DNA from: Acanthosepion pharaonis
Lineage: Eukaryota; Mollusca; Cephalopoda; Sepiida; Sepiidae
Reading direction: 5' to 3'
Assembly: GCA_903632075.3 (NCBI GenBank)
Contig: CAHIKZ030000060.1
Span: 124,501 to 188,500, forward strand
Length of the DNA stretch: 64,000 nt
Shown here piece after piece: positions 9,843-20,471 of the stretch. Position numbers and translations under genes: made by a program. Position 1 is the first letter of the stretch; each line of letters starts with the position of its first letter. The notes below the pieces were generated by a model that was not told the DNA's origin, did no database searches, and saw only the letters and a list, made by a program, of their open reading frames with translations.

Positions 9843-10490
9843 TCAGCACCTGCTCACATCTGAGCACCCCCTCTTCTTATTCCCTTTCTCCCCTCTGGTG
9901 GCGGTGACAGAGATGGCTGTGAAGGCCCAACCTACTTGTGAAGAGTTGTCAGCGGGAGTCACAGAGGAGTGTGGGTGGTGGACATGGTTGGGCAATTCAG
10001 ACCCTTCTGACAGCACATTGCATTTCATGTTGATGGTTTAACTCAAAATCTTTGTCCCCTCTTGGAGGGTCCTACACCAGGAAGGTTGATTTGCAGCAAA
10101 TGTTTCCCAGGTGTTAGTTGATGTTGGCTTGTGTCAGTGATGTCTTCAGCTTGAAGTCTCGTTTTGGGACTCTGCATAGCCTCTTGCTGTTGGCGAATTT
10201 AAAAAGGATGATATTTGGGAGTCAAATGGGATGCATTCTGGACTTGTGACCCACCCAGCAGAAGTGATGTTGAAGGATAGTAGCCTCGATACTGGGGAGA
10301 GATGTACTGACATGAAGGATTCTTTAGAGGTTTGTTTGCTGGAACTGTTCTAGATGTTTTATGTCCAGACAATACAAAATCCAGGCCTTGCAAGTGTACA
10401 GAAGGCTAGAGGGGATCATGGCCTGCAAGACCATGATTTTGGTTTTTATGGTGAGGCTGTGGTTGCTGAGTAACAATACACACATATATA
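9843..10490 (-). pseudogene. LINE family C reverse transcriptase C-terminus
   Basis: On the minus strand the frame at 10324-10521 reads LLSNHSLTIKTKIMVLQAM, then SLLYTCKAW and DIKHLEQFQQTNL, the region after the RT domain of a widespread animal non-LTR retrotransposon. It continues in shifted frames through SIEATILQHHFCWVGH and RMHP...LPNIILF, then to a degenerate C-terminal segment near 9850-10030. Several stops and frameshifts break it. The catalytic palm domain is not present. The N-terminal side of the 10324-10521 frame is unrelated flank. Confidence 0.78.
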
Positions 10491-10659
10491 TGAGGAATAC
10501 CCTGAATGTCATGCCTGCCATTCATTTTCAGAGCTATAGAGCACTACATATATATATAGAAAGAGAGAGGAAGTTTACCTTTTATAATTTTGTATTAACG
10601 GTAACTTTCAACAGGTATGGTGCCATGCATGACATCTGTATGAAGGTCTTGATCTAACA

Positions 10660-11340
10660 AGGTTATTTAAGAAAATTATTCTAATTTTCAGGCTAAGGTT
10701 TTGGTTTCATAGAAGCATTGATAATCCAAACAAACTGCCAATTTACACAGTGCAAATCAGTGGATTTTGTATTCTAAGACATATTTGTATTTTCCATCTT
10801 ACCTCAGGGGAATTCTATTCACTTTGGTGCTTAAAGAGTTTGTTGAAAGTGGTTTGTCAAAGGTTAAATTGTACAAAACAATAGTTTATGAAGCATCTGA
10901 GGGAACTCAAAAGGAAAGGTCAGATTTAAGTACTTGTTTTGCACCATTTAACGACAAATGTGTTATCATTGCATTAATTGTGTAGCCTTCATGAAAAGGG
11001 GAAATATTGATTTGAGATGGTACGAGATTGATTTTGGCCTTTTTTTTTTCTTTTAAAAATGTGGAGAAATGCTTTTAAAGAATAATATTAATAATAACAA
11101 CAAATAAAACCATGGAGTACTAAATTAAACCCCCATAATTTACAACTTATAAAATATGCATAAGGTTCTCTCAGCCAACCAATATCACAATCTGCATAGA
11201 ATTTCGTATTGGCCTCTTTCTCATCTTTTTTTGACTTTTAGTCAATTCACATATTTTATTTCAGTCTCTATTATTTTATCAGTCATTCTTTCCTTCCCTA
11301 GTCTTCTAGTGTATTTCATTATTCACTTTCTGCGCTCTTT
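10660..11340. other. unassigned sequence
   Basis: The small frames at 10767-10985 and 11156-11344 have no recognisable domain. Base composition is ordinary for the window. Confidence 0.4.
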
Positions 11341-11935
11341 ATGATGTTTCCCCCTCTGCTCCCCTTCCGTCCTGCCCCCCCCCCTCTGCTCCCCTTCCGT
11401 CCTGCCCCCCCTATGCTCACCTTCCGTCCTGCCTCCCCTTATGCTCACCTTCCGTCCTGCCTCCACTACTGCTATCCTTCAGTCCTTGCTCCCCTTCCGT
11501 CCTGCCCCCTTCTGCTCCCCCTTCCGTCCTGCCTCCCCTTCTGCTCCCCTTCCGTCCTGCCTCCCCTTCTGCTCCCCTTCCTTCCTGCCTCACTTTCCCC
11601 CCCCTTTCATCTCTTCCACTTATGCTCAATGTATACTTCATTCTCAATCTACCTCCCTCTCTTCATCTGCTTCCTCCATCTGCTCTTTTAATCCTGCCCC
11701 CACTTCTGCTCCCTTTTTTCAAGCCCCTCCTGCTCCTTTTTCATCCTGTCTCCCATTTTGTCCAGCTTTCCCTTCTGCTCAAGGTATACTTGATTCTCAA
11801 TCTACATCCCCTGTTGATCTGCCTCCCCTATCTGCTTCTTTCATCCTGTCTCCCCTTCTCCTTTTTCGTCCTGCACCCCTTTCTCAATTTACCTCACCCT
11901 CTTGATCTGCCTTCCTGTTTGCTCACCTCCTTTCT
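11341..11935 (+). repeat. pyrimidine-rich minisatellite
   Basis: Roughly 23-24-bp units containing CTCCCCTTCCGTCCTGCC, regular from 11341 to about 11600 and decaying to 11935. The long proline/serine/leucine-rich open frames here are by-products of the repeat. Confidence 0.9.
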
Positions 11936-12429
11936 GCTGATAGCGCCTCACTTCAATCAGACTCCATTTTTTCTCTCTTTCGACCTGCTTCTCTATATCC
12001 TCACTTTTTATTTACCCACCCATTGTCTCTGTCTATATTATCGCTGTCTCTTTCTCATTTTGTCAATCCGTTCTCTAGCGATCTGTCTTTCTATCATCAC
12101 TTGTAATTAGTTTTTCCAGGCCCATGCCTTCACCCTGTAGTGACTTGGAGGACAAAAGATAGAATCCCCTTCCACATTTTGCACTTTACATTTCCTTTTC
12201 CCTATTGCCATTTTCTTACATAATATGAAGAAATGATTTGACACTGAAAGTCAAGAAATTAACAGATTTATTGTCCTATCTGTGCGGAATCCGCATGTCA
12301 TCTGAGAGATACCCAAGAACATTGCTAATTGAAGAAATGGGAGAAAATAGAGGCTGGCATTAATTTGATTTGTTTAGATATTCCTTCATTAACTTTATCA
12401 CATTTTGATTCTTCTCTTTTCAAAGGACC

Positions 12430-13060
12430 ATTTATCTATCTACCTATTTCGGTATCTGTTTACCTCATTATGTCAGTACCTATCTATCTCAGTATGTCCG
12501 TATCTATCTATCAATTTCAGTATCTATCTACCTCAATATGTCCGTATCTATCAATTTCAGTATCAATCTACCTAAGTACGTCCGTATCTATCAATTTCAG
12601 TATCTATCTATCTATCTCAGTACGTCTGTATCTATCAATTTCAGTATCTATCTACCTCAGTACGTCTGTATCTATCTATCAATTTCAGTATCTACCTCAG
12701 TACGCCCGTATCTATCTATCAATTTCAGTATCTATCTACCTCAGTACGTCCGTATCTATCTATCAATTTCAGTATCTATCTACCTCAGTACGTCCGTATC
12801 TATCTATCAATTTCAGTATCTATCTACCTCAGTACATCTGTATCTATCAATTTCAGTACGTCCGTATCTATCAATTTCAGTATCTATCTACCTCAGTATG
12901 TCTGTATCTATAAATTTCAGTATCTATCTACCTCAGTATGTCCGTATCTATCAATTTCAGTATCTATCTACCTCAGTACGTCCGTATCTATCTACCTCAG
13001 TATCTCCATATCTATCAATTTCAGTATGTCAGTATCTTTCTATCTTGGGTACCAGTCTGT
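12430..13060 (+). repeat. TATC-based minisatellite
   Basis: About 13 units of roughly 40-44 bp containing TATCTATCAATTTCAG and TACCTCAGTACGTCCG, with TATC microsatellite variation inside units. The 194- and 175-codon open frames over it (repeated ISVSIYLSTSV) are repeat translations rather than genes. Confidence 0.93.
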
Positions 13061-13590
13061 CTTGATTATACAGTCATGGTCTACAGATGGAGTAATGATT
13101 TTTGTTGCAAATTCCTGGGCAGGTAAGGTAGCAGTTTACCCACATTTATATTCAATCTTTTTTCTATAAACTATCTTGGCATGTGCCCAAAATATATCTT
13201 TTGTGGGTGTATCAAGTTATCTTGCAATGGGACAGAGTGCAGTATGTAATGGTGACAAGTTTAATCAGGCTACATTATCGCATGAAGAAGTTAAATGCAG
13301 TCCATCATGATGTAGAAAGGGGCAGATGGGTAGTAGCGATGTAGAGAAGGGTAAAGAAGGTCTGTTACAGAGGGACTGCCAGAATTCTCACTGTCTGAAT
13401 TGAAGATCTGGTCCATTAATCTGTCATGAAAGATGACAGATGTAGCAGTGAAGATGTCAGAAATGTTGCTTACCTTCTTTTTCAGACAATGTGAATCCCT
13501 GATATACCCAGTAAATTGAAAAACAGGATTTACTTTCTTACTGTTGTTTTTTTTTATTATTATTATTGTTCAACCAATATGAGGCCCAAG
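13061..13590. other. unassigned sequence
   Basis: No frame or repeat I can name. Confidence 0.4.
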
Positions 13591-13591
13591 A

Positions 13592-14035
13592 GCCATTCAA
13601 AGTAGAGGGCTATTGAGTGAGTTGCATCTCAGCGTCAGTCACTTTCCTACTGCTGTAACTTAGCTTCCCTGTGTCTCTTACTATAAATATATTTATGGTA
13701 ATTGTTCTGATGAACTTACCTGTATGGTACATAGAATTTATGAATTTTAGCACAGTACAAGTTTGGCAGCAAGGTCTCATCATTTTATAGTCGGAATGGC
13801 TAGATATAACCATAAGTTCTATGCTTACAGTTTCTTGCACTTCTCGCTTGTGGAACTCTCTTACGGCTCCTTGCTTTCCAGCCAACTTTAATCTTCAAAA
13901 ATTTGAATGCAGTGTCAGTCTTTAATTATTGTCTTCTTAATTCTTGTTCTTTTATTGTTCTCTCTCCTTAATGATTTTTTTCATATTCTCTAAAAACTCA
14001 GTGGCTTTATTGCCTTGCTTAGGGATATGATTTCA
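13592..14035 (+). pseudogene. LINE family B ORF2 C-terminus and 3' UTR
   Basis: The plus strand contains, in shifting frames, the same C-terminal RT-protein blocks as at 56.0-56.6 kb, including a FLALLACGTL segment and a following FQPTLIFKNLN. The family-B 3' UTR block with GTGGCTTTATTGCCTTGCTT follows near 14000. Stops occur throughout. Confidence 0.65.
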
Positions 14036-14127
14036 AAAGAGAAAAAAAAGGACTTTGAAATGCCCAACTTAGTAGACATCAAAAAACAACATTTATCCAC
14101 TTTGTCATACATACATATATATGTATA

Positions 14128-14432
14128 TATTTTCCAATTGTCTATTTTATTCAATTTGTCTTTACAGATTTATTCTGAGAACTTTCACACATTATCAACA
14201 TGAAAAAGAAAAACACACTTTTAGTCAGCAAAAAAAAGTTACTAATATCTCAAAAGTGGCTTACACAGGAGAGTCTTTTAAAATTTTTGAATTTCATTTA
14301 GCTACACATTTTGCATTGGTCATCACTTGCCTTGAAAAAGTCAAATGATGAAACATGTCAGCAAGGACTATTTTCCAATTGTCTATTTTATTCAATTTGT
14401 CTTTTTTACAGTCTTATTCTGAGAACTTTAAT
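14128..14432 (+). repeat. partial tandem (about 1.3 units of 239 bp) with hammerhead-like motif
   Basis: TTTTCCAATTGTCTATTTTA and the 40 bp after it occur at about 14128 and again at about 14367, 239 bp apart. Just before the second copy lies CTTGAAAAAGTC, then GATGAAACATGTC, a degenerate CTGANGA...GAAAC-GTC motif. The second copy runs into (TA)n. The arrangement fits a truncated dimer of a repeat end. Confidence 0.75.
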
Positions 14433-14446
14433 TAATATGCACAATA

Positions 14447-14473
14447 TATATATATATATATATATATACACAC

Positions 14474-14513
<40 letters not shown>

Positions 14514-14555
14514 CACACACACTATAAATATATATATATATATATACACACACAC

Positions 14556-14610
<55 letters not shown>
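14447..14610. repeat. (TA)n/(CA)n microsatellite block
   Basis: Four TA tracts joined by CACACACTATAAA linkers, a small higher-order repeat, ending in (CA)n. Confidence 0.95.
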
Positions 14611-14611
14611 T

Positions 14612-14983
14612 ACTACAGTTCAGAAGTTTGAGGCAAACCCTGCTAATGTTTTAAATTGTCCACCAAAGTAGTTGTTTTGTACTTTAAATAAGACAAAATT
14701 ATTATACATGGTTAAAAAAAAAAAAAGGCGAGACATGATTTTATTTGAAATTTTACTATGACAAAAAGAAAAAGCATTTTATGATTGAATTTTCCTCTTG
14801 AAAAAATATCCTCCTGTAGCCTTGATTACTGCGGCACAAATTTTTTGCAAAAGTTTCTCAAAGTTTAATTGATTCCATTCTTTTCACAATAACTCTAAAG
14901 CTCTTTTTCATTTTTTTTTCATTCTTCTGTTAAGTTCATCCCATGCTAATTCTGGGGTTCCTTCAAACATTTGAACTGTAGTG
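14612..14983 (-). mobile_element. internally deleted Tc1-like transposon
   Basis: Inverted ends: ACTACAGTTCAGAAGTTTGA at 14612 and its near complement ending ACATTTGAACTGTAGTG at about 14983, both inside TA tracts (Tc1/mariner elements target TA). Minus-strand coding remains include AWDELNRRMKKK, matching the WDEL...R block after the last catalytic residue of Tc1 transposases. These continue to a C-terminal NFEKLLQKICAAVIKATGG segment with one stop. Only about 370 bp remains of a usual 1.2-1.6 kb, and the DDE core is gone. Confidence 0.8.
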
Positions 14984-14984
14984 T

Positions 14985-15042
<58 letters not shown>
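14984..15042. repeat. (TA)n microsatellite
   Basis: Long TA tract directly abutting the Tc1 remnant. Confidence 0.95.
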
Positions 15043-15044
<2 letters not shown>

Positions 15045-15189
15045 CACACACAACATTCATTAAAAACAACTGATAAAGAACTGTGGTTATGTTTTTATTT
15101 AATTTTTCTTGCGTTCTTGTAATTTTTTTCTTTACAGTACAGAACATTTGGACAATTTCTACATGATTTATGTACAGAAAAAAGAAAAA

Positions 15190-15295
15190 TTATATATATA
15201 TATATATATAAGGATAAGGAACAAGTAGGAAACGTTTATAAATTTAACATGTTTCAATTTTATTTAAGCTTCATCAGAAAATGAAATATGGACGA
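15190..15295 (-). repeat. repeat end with hammerhead-like motif and (TA)n tail
   Basis: Minus strand: CTGATGA near 15275, a 15-nt spacer, GAAACATGTT, then 40-50 bp and a (TA)n tract at 15190-15210. Helix II pairing is poor. Confidence 0.5.
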
Positions 15296-15299
15296 GAAA

Positions 15300-16475
15300 A
15301 GAAAATTGTTATTTGTTGTTCTCATGTTTTTTTTTTGCTTTGCACTGGTTTGGTAGATCTAAAAACAAAAAAATGTATGTTTGCTATTTATTCCTTATAC
15401 TATTTATCTGATATGTGGGTAGAAATCTCTCTTCAATGCCTGTTTTGAATGGGTTACGTACCTCTAACTACAAAAAGTGATTGAAAATGATGTCAGTACT
15501 TATTTTAAAAAGACAAGAAGCCAGATTTTAACAATGTCAATAGTGTACTGGCCATATTTGGAAATCAAGAATGTGTATTTTCAATTTTTATTTTATTTTA
15601 TACGGTGTATAATAGCACTTATCCACCATTTATTATAGTGCCATAAAGTCCTTAAAAATGACTAATAAATGTGGTGAAAGTAATCTGAATGAACAAACTT
15701 TTGGACAATTTGTACATTCATTAAATCCAGAAAAGAAAACACGTGAACACATCCAAGAAAAACATAAAAAAAAAAAAACTAAACAAAAGTACCTTGTCAG
15801 TTTTGTTCAATGCAACACACACACAATATAACAGTGTCGATTTCTTTTGAAAGAAGGCTTTTATTTGTGAAGGGATGTCAAGCAGTTCTGTATCAAACAT
15901 TATGGTCTTTTATTAATTAAGAAAAACCTTCATCGTTCATTATTTTTTCTTAGAATCTTTAGTTTTGTTTTAATTTCCCAAAGTAAGAGCAAGAAAAGGA
16001 GACAAAAAATAGAAAGACAAGAAAATTGAATTCTTCTTCCGACACCTTGGCCGGCAACTGTGGTTGCCATTTTGATTTTTTAACAGACAAATCTGTCTAT
16101 TTATTATATTTAAGACAGGATTGATTAATTGTTTTTTCCGTTTCCAGCTCCTGACATTTCGAATCCATTTCTGACAGCTTCTGTTCTTGATGGCATGCAA
16201 ATCAAATTCAATAAATATGTTTACCCTTGCAACATTCCTTATGTTGCACAGCATGTCCAAGGAAATGTTTATATCTATGTTCAACTCTGATGTTAAATAG
16301 CATTCATTTCTTATTTTCTGTGTTTTGGGGTTTTTTTTTTTTTTTTTTTACTTTGTTGGAGTTTTTATTTTTTTTTTTTTTTTTTTTTTTTAATATTTTT
16401 GGAGTTTTATTCTTTCATTGACTTTCCTGTTTTGTTGCACTTGATTTTTTTTTTATTAGTTTCTCTATGTGAGTG

Positions 16476-16478
<3 letters not shown>
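15300..16478. other. unassigned sequence with poly-T runs
   Basis: Contains long T runs at 16330-16392 and small frames on both strands without recognisable domains (for example 15970-16284, minus). Confidence 0.4.

Positions 16479-16525
<47 letters not shown>
16478..16525. repeat. palindromic compound microsatellite (CT)n(TA)n(AG)n
   Basis: The CT run, TA run and AG run form a near-perfect palindrome bounded by GTCT and AGAC. Confidence 0.93.
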
Positions 16526-16738
16526 AAAGACAAGAATGTTTACATTTTTACATGTACTTCTCAGGCACACACACACATATAGAGTGTGTTATATATATTT
16601 CTATTATGTGTATGTGTTATAAATAGTTCTATTATATATGTGGGTGAGTTTATTATATATATTATTCTACTATATATATGTTTCATATATTTTCAGACAC
16701 ACTGTGTCATATATAAATATTTTTCTTTTTTGGTTAGT

Positions 16739-16780
16739 TTCCTCAACTAGTTTCGACCACATGGCCATCATCAGGAGAAA
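16739..16780 (-). ncRNA. candidate hammerhead ribozyme
   Basis: Minus strand: TTTCTC, CTGATGA (complement of 16768-16774), T, helix II GGCC-ATGT-GGTC with one G-U pair, GAAAC, TA, GTT, then GAGGAA. The outer strands TTTCTC and GAGGAA pair over six positions with one G-U, giving helix I. All three helices and the conserved boxes are present in order. Weak points are one extra nucleotide between CTGATGA and helix II, a 2-bp helix III and GUU as cleavage triplet. TA-rich sequence follows in minus-strand sense. Confidence 0.5.
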
Positions 16781-17039
16781 AAAATCCCTGCTGCAGGAGT
16801 GAATGACTGTTTCTGAAGAAAGTGAACTTTGTGTAGTTTTCATTTGTTTTTTGTCATTAATTTTGGTCTGTCAAACAGACTCTTTCAAGTTATTTTTAAG
16901 ATAGTATGGGAGACTTTAAGAATTCCTCCCTTAGTCATTTTGACAGTTTTATTGGTATGTGTGTGTTGAATGTATGTTATCTTTTAGTTGTTTAGGAGTG
17001 TGATGTGTTTATGTGTATATATTAGAATGAGTGTTTGTA

Positions 17040-17044
17040 TAAGT
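17040..17044. repeat. target-site duplication TAAGT (left)
   Basis: Identical to 18766-18770 on the other side of the LTR element. Five bp is usual for Ty3/gypsy integrases. Confidence 0.9.
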
Positions 17045-17341
17045 TGTAGAAAAATCATGTGGTAGAGATAAACATTTAGTTGTGTAGCAAGCTAAGTGAA
17101 CAATAATCCAACCTTTAGAAAGAGAGCTATTTATGTTGCTATAGAGCATCTCATTGTGCTAAAGTGGGATAGTCCATTGCTTGGGCTGTGATTGGCTGCT
17201 GGTACCTGAGTGGAGGTATTGATTCATCTGTTAGTTTGCAGGGTTTGTATTAAGTTACAACCTGCTTTATTTTTGTCTGCCAGCTGGACGCTAGCTGGGA
17301 CCTTTACACCGGTAAGTGCTGTTTATTATTGTTATTCTACA
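17045..17341 (-). mobile_element. 3' LTR (297 bp) of the Ty3/gypsy-type element
   Basis: Bounded by the inverted ends TGTAGAA and TTCTACA. Nearly identical to the 309-bp copy at 18457-18765 except for a small indel block near 17213, where a TACATATAAATACC segment is reduced. It is the 3' LTR because the internal frame reads on the minus strand and the polypurine tract abuts it. Confidence 0.93.
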
Positions 17342-18456
17342 TCTCCTCCCCCCCCCCCATCGCGTGTGGGTAGTGGCCTTTGGGGAGGGATGAGTTCCTT
17401 TAAACCTGGCTGGTTGTGCGGAAGTAGTCTGGACAATGCCCGAGGGGTTTTTGTCCATGTTATTGTAGACGACTGAGCAGTGTTTGACGTTATTCCAGTG
17501 TCGAATGTTTGTGGCACTGGTGTAGGGGTCTCAGGTAAGGCACTAGGTCTTGGAACTGGAATTGTAGGTGTATCCAGTTTCCTGAGGAATCGGCAATTTA
17601 AAGGTAATTCTACCTGATCCATCAACTCTGATGACGGTATTGGTGGTTGGGGAGGGTTTCAATGACCTGACCTGTTGTGTCCCATGTTGGGTTGTTGGTC
17701 GTTGTAGTGCGACTATTTGTCTTTTTTGAGGGGGTTTAAGGTGTGTGCTGTTCTGTTGTATCGCTCTATGAGACGAAGCGTTCACGGGACAGACTTATCT
17801 CGCGATTTTGGGCTGCGGTTATCAATTCGCGTGTGGCTTATAGAGTGTGGGGTGGGATGGTATATAGTCACGTAGTCGGCGGTGGAGTAGTAGTTGAATA
17901 GGGGATAGCCCAATGTTTTGAATGGGCGTATTCCTGTATTGGAGGATGGCTCTTGCTTCACGATTATTGTCCAACGATCCTTGGGCTCCTGTGTTGCCAT
18001 TTCACGATTCTCTTTGCCGTTTTGACAGCAAAGCTCTGCCCGACCATTGGATTGTGGGTAACCTGCAGATGATAACCTGTGTTTGACAGCCCAGTCTTGT
18101 AAAAAATTGCTTGAATGTAAAGGATGTGAAGGGTGGCCCACCATCAGTGCTGAGTTCCTCAGGAGCACCGTAGGCTTGAAATATGTCTCGGCAAATTGAA
18201 ATGATCCTTGACGCATTAGCTTCTCCGTGGCTCAAGTGGTATAGATTTAGCCAGCCTGTTAACCTGTCAGCGCATGCTAAGTAACCATGGTTCCCAACAT
18301 GGAAGATGTCCATGACGATTTGCTTGAATGGCCAATCAGGAGATGGTGTCAAGTTGATTGGCTCTTTTGGTTGACTCGGGGCAATTTTTGAGCAGAACGT
18401 ACAACCCGCTCTAATGTTACGTATTGAAGCATTCATCCCGGGCCAATAAACAGATT
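17332..18456 (-). pseudogene. Ty3/gypsy-type integrase, frameshifted, sole internal region
   Basis: Encodes the enzyme that joins element DNA into the host genome, now broken. The frame opens straight out of the 5' LTR with SVYWPGM and CTFCSK, the end of the zinc-binding domain. The core follows with the first acidic residue in MDIFHVG, the second in STDGGPPF, and the catalytic E in QSNGRAE. The last lies in a different frame (17782-18216), so a frameshift sits near 18.10 kb in an A-rich run. Further shifts lead into a proline-rich C-terminal tail (17543-17785 and 17332-17625) that ends at the polypurine tract. Gag, protease, RT and RNase H are all absent, as is any primer-binding site. It resembles K02A2.6-like gypsy integrases. 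Confidence 0.9.
17342..17359 (-). promoter_or_regulatory. polypurine tract of the LTR element
   Basis: A G/A-rich run on the minus strand (twelve or so G residues, then AGGAGA) ends exactly where the 3' LTR starts. This is the expected position of the plus-strand DNA primer and it fixes the element's orientation. Confidence 0.85.
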
Positions 18457-18765
18457 TGTAGAAAAATCACGTGGTAGAGATAAACACTTAGTTGTGTAGC
18501 AAGCTAAGTGAACAATAATCCAACCTTTAGAAAGAGAGCTATTTATGTTGCCATAGAGCATCTCATTGTGCTAAAGTGGGATAGTCCATTGCTTGGGCTG
18601 TGATTAGCTGCTGGTACCTGAGTGGTACATATAAATACCAGCTTGATTCATCTGTTAGTTTGCAGGGTTTGTATTAAGTTACAACCTGCTTTATTTTTGT
18701 CTGCCAGCTGGACGCTAGCTGGGACCTTTACACCGGTAAGTGCTGTTTATTATTGTTATTCTACA
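18457..18765 (-). mobile_element. 5' LTR (309 bp) of the Ty3/gypsy-type element
   Basis: Same inverted ends (TGTAGAA/TTCTACA) as the partner LTR. Contains a TATA-like stretch near 18628. On its inner side it meets integrase coding sequence with no primer-binding site between, so the deletion breakpoint is at or very near the LTR edge. Confidence 0.93.
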
Positions 18766-18770
18766 TAAGT
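18766..18770. repeat. target-site duplication TAAGT (right)
   Basis: Perfect partner of 17040-17044, so the 1,721-bp element inserted as a unit or was deleted internally after insertion. Confidence 0.9.
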
Positions 18771-19198
18771 GAGAGACTTCAACACCTCTACAAGCATGTC
18801 TGTCTTCTGTGGGTGAGAAATGTGGTTAGGGATTGATTTATGGGCTTATATATTAATTCTATCTAGGTTGTTAAATTTGTGCTTAAGCCAGTCTTTTGAG
18901 AGGCAAAATCCATTTGTCTTCATGTTCCTCTAGTATTTTCTAAGGTTATCTTTTCTGTCTATTTCTATTTTTTTCAATTGTAGTGAATTTTGCATGGCTT
19001 TTAAAATCATGTTTTTCTAGGCGGAAAATATCAGTCTACAGGTAATAATCTTTCAAGGGAGCCAACTTGATCTGATCATGATAATTATTAATTCTATAGT
19101 GAATGGACCATTCATATTTTCCCACATATCATTTCTGGCATAGTGTGTATTCAAATAAGTAAGTTATGTTATGACTATTATGTCATTTCTATTTATTT
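18771..19198. other. unassigned sequence
   Basis: No recognised feature. Confidence 0.4.
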
Positions 19199-19199
19199 A

Positions 19200-19625
19200 T
19201 ATATATATTATGTGTGTATGTGTTAGATTTCTATTATGTGTGTATGTTTTAGATTTCTATTATGTGTGTATGTTTTAGATTTCTATTATGTGTGTATGTT
19301 TTAGATTTCTATTATGTGTGTATGTTTTAGATTTCTATTATGTGTGTGTTTTAGATTTCTATTATGTGTGTATGTTTTAGATTTCTATTTGTGTGTATGT
19401 TTTAGATTTCTATTATGTGTGTATGTTTTGTATTATGTGTGTATGTTTTAGATTTCTATTATGTGTGTGTGTTAGATTTCTATTATGTGTGTATGTTAGA
19501 TGTCTATTATGTGTGTATGTGTGTTAGATTTCTACTATATATGTGTATGTGTGTGCGTGTGTTAGGTTTCTATTATATATATGTGTGCATGTTAGATTTC
19601 TGTTATATATATATATATATATAAT
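19200..19625 (+). repeat. 26-bp minisatellite ending in (TA)n
   Basis: About 14 units containing GTTTTAGATTTCTATTATGT, shortening and gaining TATA toward the right end, which is a pure TA tract. Confidence 0.93.
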
Positions 19626-19652
19626 AAAACATTAGGCAGCATATAATTTACA

Positions 19653-20064
19653 TACAAAGAAATAATCACACATAGAATCAATCAGAAATATTAATGCGAT
19701 TATTGGCAACATCCATCGCTAGCAGTGTATAATGTATGCATTAAAATACTGTTAATCCATAGAGTGAAGTGATCCTCGTCTATAAAATTGATGTCTGTTG
19801 TTTTCAGTTTATGTGTTCTTAAAATGCTAGTACTTACGAATAGTCTTCTATTCATCATCACGCATGTGTTTTTTTCCTTATAAAATCAAAAACTTGAAGA
19901 CGAAATAATTGTTTGTCGACCGAATGATGTTTTATAGACGAGGATCACTTCACTCTATGGATTAACAGTATTTTAATGCATACATTATACACTGCTAGCG
20001 ATGGATGTTGCCAATAATCGCATTAATATTTCTGATTGATTCTATGTGTGATTATTTCTTTGTA
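19653..20064. repeat. fold-back element with identical 135-bp arms
   Basis: Arms 19653-19787 and 19930-20064 read as exact reverse complements over 135 bp, with a 142-bp loop. (TA)n lies on both outer sides. Arm blocks such as GTGATCCTCGTCTATAAA and ATTGGCAACATCCATCG align with those of the 210-bp-arm element at 48.65 kb, so the two are subfamilies of one element. The loop has a TTGAAGACGAAA and TTTGTCGACCGAA hairpin region. Confidence 0.95.
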
Positions 20065-20065
20065 T

Positions 20066-20191
20066 ATATATATATATATATATATAACAGAAATCTATCT
20101 GTGTGTATTTGTATATATATATAAAATGTCCATTTGCAGAAGAAACATGTAGAGAAAAATTATTCTTTTTTATCAGGATGTGTTTGTATAA

Positions 20192-20228
<37 letters not shown>
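20066..20228. repeat. (TA)n and (CA)n microsatellites
   Basis: TA tracts at 20066-20088 and 20112-20122, and (CA)n(TA)n at 20192-20228. Confidence 0.92.
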
Positions 20229-20320
20229 CAATAAAAATACTAACAAATGTGTAAAATTATGTACTTTGCCGTATATACAGTTAAGCAGAATTGTTCAGTA
20301 TGAAATAGGAATGATAATCA

Positions 20321-20471
20321 TTATTAAAATATAAGTAAAAATGTTCAATACTCATCAACGGTCAACTTGGAGATTATTCAATTCTTGTCAAGACTCCTGA
20401 GGAATGATTGGAAAATGATGAAACTCTGAGTTAACCATCAATAAGTATTGAACATTTCTACTTTAATAATG
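20321..20471. repeat. fold-back element, about 50-bp arms
   Basis: Left arm about 20321-20372 pairs with right arm about 20424-20471 (AAATGTTCAATACT against AGTATTGAACATTT), with small indels. Between them lies CTGAGGA, a 16-nt hairpin region pairing 5 of 6, then GAAACTCTGAGTT, the same hammerhead-like layout seen elsewhere. Confidence 0.8.

Noticed and set aside
9613..10041. A 142-codon plus-strand gene
   Set aside because: It overlaps the ribozyme-type repeat and the antisense of LINE family C, and no domain is visible.
11341..12110. Proline/serine-rich frames of up to 162 codons
   Set aside because: Pyrimidine minisatellite and its decaying edge. No start context, domain or conservation.
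12329..13126. Open frames of 194 and 175 codons with repeated ISVSIYLSTSV
   Set aside because: Pure translation of the TATC minisatellite.
17045..18770. An endogenous retrovirus with envelope gene
   Set aside because: Only LTRs, polypurine tract and integrase are present, and I see no envelope-like frame. It is best called a Ty3/gypsy-type retrotransposon.
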